From the NCBI GenBank assembly GCA_021129785.1, contig JAJOKQ010000081.1, forward strand, positions 1-16,536: a DNA stretch of 16,536 nt, given 5' to 3'. The stretch comes from Clostridiales bacterium. Its GTDB lineage: Bacteria; Bacillota; Clostridia; Peptostreptococcales; NVVX01. Position numbers and translations under genes: made by a program. The notes below the pieces were generated by a model that saw only the letters and a list, made by a program, of their open reading frames with translations, searched no databases and was not told the origin of the DNA. Positions 1-7,001 of the stretch are shown piece after piece; positions within the stretch are counted from its first letter, which is position 1, and each line of letters begins with the position of its first letter.

Positions 1-2
1 GG

Positions 3-786
3 TGGGGAGGAGATGAGTTTTTTATAATACTTCCACAGACACCTGTAAAAATAGCAATAAAGATTTGCGAAAGAATAAAGAAAGAATGTAAAAACATCGA
101 AGGCACTCTAATTAATGTTAGTGCAGTTCTAGGGTATGCAGAAAAAGACATTGTTGATACAAAGTTTTCTAGTGTAATTAAAATAGCAGAGAAAAGGATG
201 TAGAGAGACAAACTACTAGAAGGTAAAGGTATAAGAGATAGAATTGTTACGTCACTACGAAATTCTCTTTTGGAAAATATGTTGAAACTAAAGTACATAC
301 CGATAGAATTAAAGAGCTAAGCATTAGATTAGGGGAAAGGATAAAATTGGAAGAATAAAACAGAACAAGCTAAGGCTTTTATCATTACTACATGACATTG
401 GTAAAATTGCGGTTGCAGATTCTATTTTGCTAAAACCTGAAAAACTAACTATAGGTGAGTACGAAGAGATTAAAAAGCACTCTGAAGCAGGATATAGAAT
501 TGTGCAGGCAAGCGTTGATTTGGCACATATTGCGGATCTTGTTCTGTTTCACCATGAGCATTGGGATGGTCAAGGCTATCCTAGAGGCATTAAAGGGAGA
601 AAAATTCCAAAACTTGCACGTATAATTTCTATAGTTGATGCGTATGTTGTTATGACTCATGGAGCAGTGTATAAAAAGGCTATTTCGTGTGAAGAAGCAC
701 TAAAAGAGATAAGCAGATGTTCCGGGAGTCAATTTGACCCAAATTTTTCAGAAGAATTTATAGAAATGATGATGGAGATGGAGTGA
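3..786 (+). pseudogene. GGDEF-HD-GYP cyclic-di-GMP signalling protein, 5' partial and broken
   Basis: Reading from base 3 gives WGGDEFFIILPQT, the active-site GGDEF motif of a diguanylate cyclase, followed by the rest of that domain to AEKRM. A TAG at 201-203 sits where relatives have Tyr in the M-Y-R-x-K stretch. The frame then changes near the A4 run at 274-277, giving YVETKVHTDRIKELS, and again near 352-358, leading into an HD-GYP domain. HDIGK is at 391-405, HHEHWDGQGYP at 550-582 and a QFDP tail follows. Each frameshift is repaired by adding one A. HD-GYP domains hydrolyse cyclic-di-GMP, and this tandem architecture is common in Clostridia. The usual DAYDAMT motif reads DAYVVMT, a sign of relaxed selection. 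The longest intact piece (427-786) lacks the HDIGK metal site. The gene starts outside the window. Sequencing error could explain the indels, but less easily the nonsense codon. Confidence 0.85.
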
Positions 787-1499
787 GTGCATTGGATGTT
801 GATGCTTATTTGTACAACAAAGACGTTAAATGCCCTGTATGTTATACAGCATTTAAGATTAACAAAGTGAGAGGCAGAAAACTTAGAATAATAAAGAAAC
901 ACGACGATTTATATGTGAATTACGAAGATATAAATCCTATATTTTACAGTGTTTGGGTATGCCCAGATTGTGGGTACAGTACAACAGAGAAAGAATTCTA
1001 CGAAATTAGAAAGGCGCAAATTCCAATAATTGAAGAAAGTATTAAAAAAAATTGGAATAAAAAAGATTATAACAGAGAACGTACGGCAAAAGAGGCGGAA
1101 AGCACCTATAAATTAGCAATCCTAACAGGGCAATTACTAAGCAAGCCAAAGGGATATATGGGTGAGCTTTGTTTGAAATTAGCGTGGATATATCGTGATA
1201 TGGAGAACTCTAAAGAGATAGAATATTTACAGAATGCTCTTAATTTTTTCGAAGCTGCCTATCAGCACGAAAGGCTTCCAGTAGCTAGCTTAGATGAGTT
1301 AACTATGACTTACTTGGTTGGCGAATTACATAGACGGTTAGGAAGTTACGCAAAAGCAATTCACTGGTATAACAAAACATTGGAACACAGTCAAATCAAG
1401 ACAAAAAGATGGATGCAACTAAAAGCCAGAGAACAATGGAGTAACGCTAAAATAGAATATGATATTGAGAAGAAACATAAAAAAACTATTGATGAGTAG
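783..1499 (+). CDS. DUF2225 zinc-ribbon protein of unknown function
   Basis: This 238-residue protein has the DUF2225 pattern. An N-terminal tyrosine-rich stretch leads to CPVC (Cys17, Cys20), and a charged segment leads to VCPDCGYS (Cys60, Cys63), so four cysteines probably bind zinc. Residues from about 95 onward are helical and resemble TPR-like repeats (for example LNFFEAAYQHE and KAIHWYNKTLE). There is no signal peptide or membrane segment, so it should be cytoplasmic. The function of the family is not known to me. The start is GTG at 783, overlapping the TGA of the upstream HD-GYP remnant in GTGA. That suggests translational coupling and a former operon with the signalling gene. A GGAG lies 5 bases upstream. 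No clear terminator follows. Confidence 0.85.
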   Translation: MSALDVDAYLYNKDVKCPVCYTAFKINKVRGRKLRIIKKHDDLYVNYEDINPIFYSVWVCPDCGYSTTEKEFYEIRKAQIPIIEESIKKNWNKKDYNRERTAKEAESTYKLAILTGQLLSKPKGYMGELCLKLAWIYRDMENSKEIEYLQNALNFFEAAYQHERLPVASLDELTMTYLVGELHRRLGSYAKAIHWYNKTLEHSQIKTKRWMQLKAREQWSNAKIEYDIEKKHKKTIDE

Positions 1500-1610
1500 A
1501 CGCAAATATTTGTTTCTCCAGTATGAGCAATTAGTCATTTTTCGTTTATAAAAATATACAGTGAAAGATTGGATTGCATGAAAACTTATTATGAGTGTCA
1601 GTTAAAAACA

Positions 1611-1639
1611 TTGCTATTATGAGCAGTTTTTGATACTAT
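1611..1639 (+). promoter_or_regulatory. Candidate sigma-A promoter of the corrinoid uptake operon
   Basis: TTGCTA (1611-1616), a 17-base spacer and TACTAT (1634-1639) lie about 25 bases before the first paired arm of the cobalamin riboswitch. Both hexamers match consensus at four of six positions. The placement is right for the riboswitch transcript, but the match is moderate. The rest of 1500-1660 shows nothing I can identify apart from a short repeat of TATTATGAG (near 1588 and 1615). Confidence 0.45.
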
Positions 1640-1663
1640 TAATACATAAACTGAATAAACCTC

Positions 1664-1818
1664 AAAGTGTAGGTGCATTTGCTTAATAGGGAAAGCAGTG
1701 AAAAACTGCTACAGCCCCCGCTACTGTAAGTAATAACGAAAGCAGTAAACGTCACTGGTTAATACTGGGAAGGCGCTGCAAGTAGGATGAATTACGAGTC
1801 AGGAGACCTGCCACACTT
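1664..1818 (+). promoter_or_regulatory. Cobalamin (adenosylcobalamin-type) riboswitch aptamer
   Basis: The conserved B12 box GAGTCAGGAGACCTGCC is at 1796-1812. The upstream core includes TAGGTGC, AGGGAA, CAGCCCCCGCTACTGTAA and TGGGAAGGC in the expected order. The closing P1 stem is visible as AAGTGT (1665-1670) with ACACTT (1813-1818). Established knowledge: when cobalamin binds, such elements reduce expression of corrinoid transport or synthesis genes. An intrinsic terminator follows and a complete transporter operon lies directly downstream. Control is therefore probably by transcription termination. Confidence 0.95.
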
Positions 1819-1862
1819 ATATATATACCTTCGGTGGGAAGGGGATCGTTGTATTTACATCA

Positions 1863-1890
1863 CCCCAAACCAAACAGGTTAGGGGTTTTT
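1863..1890 (+). terminator. Riboswitch expression-platform terminator
   Basis: CCCC-A-AACC (1863-1871) pairs with GGTT-A-GGGG (1877-1885) across a five-base loop, with one A-A mismatch, and is followed by TTTTT (1886-1890). It lies between the B12 aptamer and the first gene's ribosome binding site. A second small hairpin, CCTTC/GAAGG (1828-1842), and the GGGG at 1841-1844 sit between aptamer and terminator. They could form the competing antiterminator by pairing with the CCCC arm; that part is inference. Confidence 0.85.
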
Positions 1891-1923
1891 AAAGTTTAAA
1901 TACAATATTTGGAGGATTTTACG

Positions 1924-3153
1924 ATGAAGAGATTTTCGAAGATTTTAGTTTTAACTTTAGTACTTGTTTTATGTTTATTGAGCATGGCTTTTGCAAATCA
2001 AGTTAATTTAGAGATGGATGGCAATGCAAAGGCATTAGATTTGCGAGTGAATAATGCAAGAACATTTATTAGTAGTGAAAGTTTAGAGGAAATAGGGTTT
2101 CGTGTTGAAATTCGTGACACTGGAGCTGTTGGAACTAAAATTGTTTTGTCAAATGATGATGTAACGATGAAATTTATTGCAGGTAGCAATGAAGTAAAGG
2201 TAAACAAGGCAGATATAACAATAGATGCAGTTTCTTTTGTGGAGAACAATGTTGCCTACGTTCCGTTAAGATTTGTTTTAGAAACTTTAGGGCATGAAAT
2301 AAGTTGGGATGCTAAAAACAGAAGAATTTTAGCGAATATGCAAGATGGAATTATAAATCAAAGTGAAGAGCCAAACACAGTTATTTCAATGGCACCAAGT
2401 GTATCTGAGATTGTTTTTGTGTTAGGTGCTGGAGAAAAACTTGTTGGGAGAACGCAGTTTTGTGATTATCCTAGTGACGTAGCCGACATACAAAATATTG
2501 GATCTATGTTTACGCCTGACATCGAACAAATGATAAATATTTATCCTGATATAATAATTGCTCAAACTCATTTTAAAGAAGAATTATTAGCTAAATTTAA
2601 TGAAGCTGGGATAAAAACATCTGCTAGAGCAACACCTGCTTCTCTAGATCAATTATATAATGCTGTATTAGAAATAGGGAGGTTAATAAACAGAAATTTC
2701 GAGGCTAGGGCTGTAGTATCAAGTATGCGAGCAAAGGTCCAAAGAGTAGAGTATGTGCTTAGAGACGTTTCTAGAGAGCCAACTGTCTATTATGTAATGG
2801 GCACTGGCGAATGGGGAGAGTGGACTGCTACCAAGGATACTTTCTTAGCTGAAGTTATTGAAATTGCAGGTGGGGATAATGTTGCTGCAAAGATAGAGCC
2901 AGAAGTAAGTTGGGGATTTACATTAGAAAAATTAATCGACGGTAATCCTGATTTGATATTCGGTTCTCAGTTTAACAAAGATAAAATGACTGCAGGAGAT
3001 CAGTACAGTGCATTATCTGCTATAAAGAATGATAATTTTAGAGCTGTAGATAACAATATATTTGAAAGACCATCTCCAAGACTAATAAATGAAGGATTGA
3101 AAATTCTTTTAGAAATGTTCCACCCCGAACTAGAATATAATCTTGGTTTTTAG
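1924..3153 (+). CDS. btuF: Exported corrinoid ABC-transporter substrate-binding protein with N-terminal copper-amine-oxidase-like domain (BtuF-like)
   Basis: The protein has 409 residues from ATG 1924, which has GGAGG 8 bases upstream. An in-frame TTG at 1909 lies before that Shine-Dalgarno site and is rejected. Residues 1-24 are a signal peptide ending AFA. No lipobox cysteine is evident, which is unusual for a Gram-positive binding protein. Residues about 28-145 resemble the copper-amine-oxidase N-terminal-like domain common in clostridial surface proteins (YVPLRFVLETLGHEISWD). Residues from about 150 form a BtuF/FhuD-type periplasmic-binding fold: VISMAPSVSEIVFVLGAG, NIGSMFTPDIEQM, AGGDNVA and a terminal SPRLINEGLKILLEMFHPE. 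The cobalamin riboswitch and the downstream BtuC- and BtuD-like genes argue for corrinoid as ligand, although the fold alone also fits haem or siderophore. Confidence 0.85.
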   Translation: MKRFSKILVLTLVLVLCLLSMAFANQVNLEMDGNAKALDLRVNNARTFISSESLEEIGFRVEIRDTGAVGTKIVLSNDDVTMKFIAGSNEVKVNKADITIDAVSFVENNVAYVPLRFVLETLGHEISWDAKNRRILANMQDGIINQSEEPNTVISMAPSVSEIVFVLGAGEKLVGRTQFCDYPSDVADIQNIGSMFTPDIEQMINIYPDIIIAQTHFKEELLAKFNEAGIKTSARATPASLDQLYNAVLEIGRLINRNFEARAVVSSMRAKVQRVEYVLRDVSREPTVYYVMGTGEWGEWTATKDTFLAEVIEIAGGDNVAAKIEPEVSWGFTLEKLIDGNPDLIFGSQFNKDKMTAGDQYSALSAIKNDNFRAVDNNIFERPSPRLINEGLKILLEMFHPELEYNLGF

Positions 3154-3169
3154 TGTAAGGAGCAATTAA

Positions 3170-4252
3170 ATGGATAGAAAAAGAGGCTTTTTTCTTAAAA
3201 TCATAAGTATTACAACGGTACTGTTTTTACTAATGATTTTTGCTACAACAGTCGGGTCAGTAAAAGTACTTATTAGAGATACTGTAAGTATCATTGCTAG
3301 CGAAATAGTATATATTGCGGAAAGTATCGTTACTAGGGACGAAGTATATATTGGAGAAAGAGTGAGTCTAGACAATGTAAGGAAACAACATATTTTCATA
3401 GTTAAGAATATAAGATTGCCAAGAATTGTATTAGCCTCTTTAGTAGGTGCCGTGCTAGCATTAGTCGGCACCTCCTACCAAGCTATATTCAAGAATCCTA
3501 TGGCAGATCCATTTGTGATGGGAGTATCATCTGGTGCAGCATTTGGCGCAACATTAGGTATAGTTTTGGGGCTTAACGTAGGGGTTTTTGCCATGGGGAC
3601 TACAGCAATACTTGCATTTATCGGTGCATTGTTAACGACTGCTATAGTTTACAACCTAGCTAGAGTAGGAAATAAAATATCGACTACTTCAATTTTGCTA
3701 GCTGGAATAGTAATGAGTTCATTACTATCGGCAGGAATTTCTCTAATGATGATTTTCAACCAAGATGATTTGTCAAAAATAGTCGGTTGGACAATGGGAA
3801 GTTTTAATGCAGCTAATTGGGATCAAGTGGCTTTATTATTAGTGCCAACATTAATCGGGTTAGTAGTTTTAGTTGCACTCTCAAGAGAAATGAATGCAAT
3901 TGTTCTAGGAGAAGAATCAGCACAAAATATTGGTGTGAACGTAGAAATTGTGAAGAAAATTATTATTGTTGTTGCATCGCTATTGGCTGCCATTGCAGTA
4001 TCTGTAAGTGGAATAATAGGATTTGTAGGTTTGATGGTTCCGCATTTGTTCAGACTTATTGTAGGCTCGAATCATAAAAAACTGCTCCCAGTTTCAGTAC
4101 TAGGAGGAGCGATTTTTCTGTTGATTTGTGATACGATTGCAAGATCAGCACTAGAAGGAATGGATATACCAGTTGGAATAATAACTTCTATAATAGGCGG
4201 ACCGTATTTTCTATATCTATTAAAGAAAACTAGAAAAAATAAATTAATATAG
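3170..4252 (+). CDS. btuC: Corrinoid ABC-transporter permease (BtuC/FecCD family)
   Basis: This 360-residue integral membrane protein is of normal length for the FecCD family. A first transmembrane helix lies at about residues 7-29. The family signature follows: LPRIVLASLVGAVLALVG, then a segment reading NPMADPFVMGVSSGAAFGA. Near residues 287-300 comes GLMVPHLFRLIVG, the cytoplasmic coupling helix that contacts the ATPase, and the C-terminus has PVGIITSIIGGPYF. The start ATG has AAGGAG 8 bases upstream and lies 16 bases after the binding-protein gene. The ATPase gene begins 12 bases after its stop, so the three genes form one operon under the B12 riboswitch. A homodimer of this protein would form the membrane channel. 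Confidence 0.9.
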   Translation: MDRKRGFFLKIISITTVLFLLMIFATTVGSVKVLIRDTVSIIASEIVYIAESIVTRDEVYIGERVSLDNVRKQHIFIVKNIRLPRIVLASLVGAVLALVGTSYQAIFKNPMADPFVMGVSSGAAFGATLGIVLGLNVGVFAMGTTAILAFIGALLTTAIVYNLARVGNKISTTSILLAGIVMSSLLSAGISLMMIFNQDDLSKIVGWTMGSFNAANWDQVALLLVPTLIGLVVLVALSREMNAIVLGEESAQNIGVNVEIVKKIIIVVASLLAAIAVSVSGIIGFVGLMVPHLFRLIVGSNHKKLLPVSVLGGAIFLLICDTIARSALEGMDIPVGIITSIIGGPYFLYLLKKTRKNKLI

Positions 4253-4264
4253 TGGTGAAAATTT

Positions 4265-5038
4265 ATGAGTGTAGCGATGAAAGTTGATAAAGTAAAGTTC
4301 AAATACAGCAATAAAACAGTGCTAAACGGACTAAACCTAGACATTGAAAAGGGAAGTTTTTTAAGTATTCTTGGACCTAACGGTTCTGGGAAGACTACAT
4401 TGTTAAAAAATATGTGTAATTTACTTAAGCCATATGAAGGTGCAATATATATAGATAACTTGCAACTTAAAGGAATTAAATATAAGGATTTAGCTAAAAC
4501 AATGGCGGTTGTGCACCAAGGTTCAAACCCTAATTTTGAGTTTAACATACATGACATTGTGCTTATGGGCAGGTATCCACATCAAAAAAGATTTAGTTTT
4601 GATAGTAAAGCTGACTTAGACATTGTAAAACAAGTAATGCAAGACACTGATATATGGAAATTAAGAGAGAAGAGCATTTTTGAAATTAGTGGCGGAGAAA
4701 GACAAAGAGTTATTATTGCAAGAGCATTAGCACAACAACCAGAAATTCTTCTATTAGATGAACCTATTACATTTTTAGATATTAAGCATCAAATAAGCAT
4801 ATTAAACTTGTGTAAAAAATTAAATAAAGAAAAGCAAATTACAATTATTACAACTATGCATGATATTAATCTTGCTAGTAGATATAGTGATTATATATTA
4901 TTGTTGGACTCTGGAAAGGTAGAAGTGTTAGACATTCCAGAGAAAGTCGTTACAGAAAAAAACATTGAAGCAGTTTATGGGATTAAGGTTAAGCTTATTA
5001 ATGAAGAAAAAGAAGTTCCTTATATTATCCCGGAGTAG
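4265..5038 (+). CDS. btuD: Corrinoid ABC-transporter ATPase (BtuD/FepC family)
   Basis: This 257-residue cytoplasmic ATPase powers the preceding permease. Walker A is GPNGSGKTT (residues 37-45). The signature loop reads ISGGERQR (141-148) where the usual form is LSGG. Walker B is LLLDEPI with Asp165-Glu166, followed by ITFLDIKHQ rather than the common T-x-x-LD. The switch histidine is in TTMHD (His199). ATG 4265 is preceded by the weak GGTG of AGTGGTGA, and the tight spacing suggests coupling with the permease. All catalytic residues are present. The operon ends here, before a terminator hairpin at 5087-5131. The riboswitch fixes the likely substrate as a corrinoid. Confidence 0.9.
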   Translation: MSVAMKVDKVKFKYSNKTVLNGLNLDIEKGSFLSILGPNGSGKTTLLKNMCNLLKPYEGAIYIDNLQLKGIKYKDLAKTMAVVHQGSNPNFEFNIHDIVLMGRYPHQKRFSFDSKADLDIVKQVMQDTDIWKLREKSIFEISGGERQRVIIARALAQQPEILLLDEPITFLDIKHQISILNLCKKLNKEKQITIITTMHDINLASRYSDYILLLDSGKVEVLDIPEKVVTEKNIEAVYGIKVKLINEEKEVPYIIPE

Positions 5039-5086
5039 GAATTTATTTCTATTTCTTAAATAGCAAATAATTCGCAACCTTTGCAG

Positions 5087-5131
5087 GAGAATTAATATTC
5101 ATGAAGAATATTATATTAGTTCTCTTTTTTT
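5087..5131 (+). terminator. Intrinsic terminator of the corrinoid operon
   Basis: GAGAA plus TAATATTC (5087-5100) face GAATATTA plus TTCTC (5106-5124) across loop ATGAA, with a bulge of a few bases on the right arm. A run of seven T follows (5125-5131). The T-run overlaps the -35 box of the next promoter. Confidence 0.7.
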
Positions 5132-5157
5132 GACTCGTATTATGTTTAACTTACAAT
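5130..5157 (+). promoter_or_regulatory. Sigma-A promoter of the 5'-nucleotidase gene
   Basis: TTGACT (5130-5135), a 16-base spacer and TACAAT (5152-5157) each match consensus at five of six positions. They lie about 55 bases before ATG 5213, so the gene appears to be transcribed on its own. A purine-rich Shine-Dalgarno region (AAGGAAGGGAG, about 5195-5205) follows. Confidence 0.7.
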
Positions 5158-5212
5158 TGACGTTAATTTTAGTTGGAAAAAGAGACAATAAAAAAGGAAG
5201 GGAGAAATTTAA

Positions 5213-6925
5213 ATGAAGTTTAGAAAATTAGTAGCTGGTTTAATTGTCGCAATTATGGTGCTTTCATCTTTAGCTATGGCTTTTGCAGCAGAAGCAGAAG
5301 CGGTAACAATAACAATCATACATACAAATGACATACATGGTAGATTGTTAGAGGGAAGATTTGCAGGTATGGGCTTTGCAAAAGCAGCGACATTAATTGA
5401 AGAATTAAGAAGTGAAAACAAGAATGTATTGTTGTTTGATGCAGGCGACACAGTACATGGATTACCGATCGCTACACTTGATAAAGGCGAGGGCGTAATT
5501 CAAATAATGAATGCTATGGGATACGACCTTATGGTTGCAGGAAATCACGAGTTCAACTATGGTAGAGACAGGTTAGTAGAGCTAGATGGTATTGCAGACT
5601 TTCCAATTTTAGCTGGAAATGTTATTGATGAAGAAGGAAATCCAATATTAGAACGCTATGTAATTAAAGAAATTGAGGGCGTAAAAATTGGAATCATCGG
5701 TGTTGCTACACCAGAAACTATGTACAAATCACATCCTAAAGGTGTTGTAGGATTGACTTTTGTAGATCCAGTGGACTACACTAAAGAAGTTGTAGCAGAA
5801 ATTAAAGATCAAGTAGACGTTATCATTGCACTAGCTCATCTAGGAACAGATGTAGATAGTTTTCACACAAGCATTAGACTTGCAGAAAATGTTCCGGAAC
5901 TAGATATTATTATTGACGGACATAGTCATACAAAAGAAAACAGATTAGTTAACGATGTATTAATAGTGAGTGCGCAGGAATATCTTAAATATTTAGGCGT
6001 GGTTCAATTTGAAGTTAAAGATGGCGAAGTAATTTCTAGAACTGCAAGACTTATTAGTAAAGAAGATGCAGCAGAAACTGAAGAAAATGCAGTGGTTTTA
6101 GAAGTGTTAGAAGGAATAAAAGCAGCGCAAGATGAGATTTTTGCCGAAAGAGTTGGATATACTACCGTAAAATTAGACGGAGATAGAGCAGACGTACGTT
6201 CTAGACAGACTAACATGGGTACTATGATTACTAATGTATTTTTAAGAGTATCAGGTGCAGAAGTTGCATTTACCAATGGTGGGGGAATAAGAGCATCGAT
6301 TGAAGCAGGACCAATTTCTAGAGGAGATATTGTAAAGGTATTACCTTTTGGTAATGCAATCGAAGTTCTAGAAATTAGCGGAGCTGACTTAAAAGCAGCA
6401 CTAAATCATGGAACAAGAGTAATTGAAGAAGGATTAACAGGAAGTTTCCCACAAGTAAAAGGCATTAAATTTGACGTAGATATTTCTAGAGCAGAAGGAG
6501 ATAGAGTAATTAATGTTTGTATTAATGGTGAGCCTCTTGAACTAGACAGAATGTACGAAATGGCGACAAATGACTTTTTAGCAGCTGGTGGAGATGGATA
6601 CGGAATGTTTGCAGAAGCTAAATCACTTAGAAGTTACATGGCAATGGAAGATGCAGTTGTTGAGTTTATTAAGTCTGTGCCATTTATAGCACCAGGTGTT
6701 GTTGGTGGAGCAACTGTAGTTGAAGGTGGAGTTGTTGTAGAAGAAGAGGTAGAGCAAGAAGCAGCTGTAATCACTACTAATAAGTATGTAGTAGAAGCAG
6801 GAGATATGCTTTGGAAAATTGCAAAACAATTCGGAACAACTTGGCAAGAGCTTAAATCTTTGAACAATTTGAATGATGCAAACTTAATTATAATTGGGCA
6901 AGAATTATTAGTGCCGGCTAAATAG
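5213..6925 (+). CDS. Secreted 5'-nucleotidase / 2',3'-cyclic-nucleotide phosphodiesterase family enzyme with C-terminal LysM
   Basis: The protein has 570 residues. Residues 1-25 are a signal peptide ending MAFA. The metallophosphatase domain shows all metal-site motifs: HTNDIHGR (Asp40, His42), DAGDT (Asp76, Asp79), GNHEF (Asn111, His112), AHLG (His209) and DGHSHT (His237, His239). The C-terminal nucleotidase domain has FTNGGGIRASI and GDIVKVLPFGN and binds the base. A glutamate- and valine-rich linker leads to one LysM domain (about 525-569, YVVEAGDMLWKIAKQFG), which should tether the enzyme to peptidoglycan. The family hydrolyses extracellular nucleotides to nucleosides and phosphate, and some members cleave cyclic nucleotides, UDP-sugars or CoA, so exact specificity is open. 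The gene has its own promoter and terminator. Confidence 0.9.
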   Translation: MKFRKLVAGLIVAIMVLSSLAMAFAAEAEAVTITIIHTNDIHGRLLEGRFAGMGFAKAATLIEELRSENKNVLLFDAGDTVHGLPIATLDKGEGVIQIMNAMGYDLMVAGNHEFNYGRDRLVELDGIADFPILAGNVIDEEGNPILERYVIKEIEGVKIGIIGVATPETMYKSHPKGVVGLTFVDPVDYTKEVVAEIKDQVDVIIALAHLGTDVDSFHTSIRLAENVPELDIIIDGHSHTKENRLVNDVLIVSAQEYLKYLGVVQFEVKDGEVISRTARLISKEDAAETEENAVVLEVLEGIKAAQDEIFAERVGYTTVKLDGDRADVRSRQTNMGTMITNVFLRVSGAEVAFTNGGGIRASIEAGPISRGDIVKVLPFGNAIEVLEISGADLKAALNHGTRVIEEGLTGSFPQVKGIKFDVDISRAEGDRVINVCINGEPLELDRMYEMATNDFLAAGGDGYGMFAEAKSLRSYMAMEDAVVEFIKSVPFIAPGVVGGATVVEGGVVVEEEVEQEAAVITTNKYVVEAGDMLWKIAKQFGTTWQELKSLNNLNDANLIIIGQELLVPAK

Positions 6926-6949
6926 TTATAAGATTGAAATATGTATTAG

Positions 6950-6980
6950 AAAAGACCAGAGTCAACGACTCTGGTCTTTT
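6950..6980. terminator. Bidirectional intrinsic terminator between convergent genes
   Basis: AAAAGACCAGAGTC (6950-6963) and GACTCTGGTCTTTT (6967-6980) are perfect reverse complements with a three-base AAC loop. The arms begin with A-runs and end with T-runs, so it can stop transcription from the nucleotidase gene (+) and from typA (-). Confidence 0.9.
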
Positions 6981-7001
6981 AATGCGATATGTTTAATTAA
7001 T

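Noticed and set aside
1..30. Apparent frameshift in the GGDEF motif (frame 1 reads GGEEM before a stop)
   Set aside because: Reading from base 3 gives an intact WGGDEFFIILPQT, so no frameshift is needed here.
1588..1625. Two copies of TATTATGAG before the B12 riboswitch
   Set aside because: The shared part is only nine AT-rich bases in an AT-rich region; it is too short to call a regulatory repeat.
3817..4077. 86-codon ORF in another frame of the permease gene
   Set aside because: It overlaps a well-conserved btuC region completely and is Cys/Arg-rich shadow translation.
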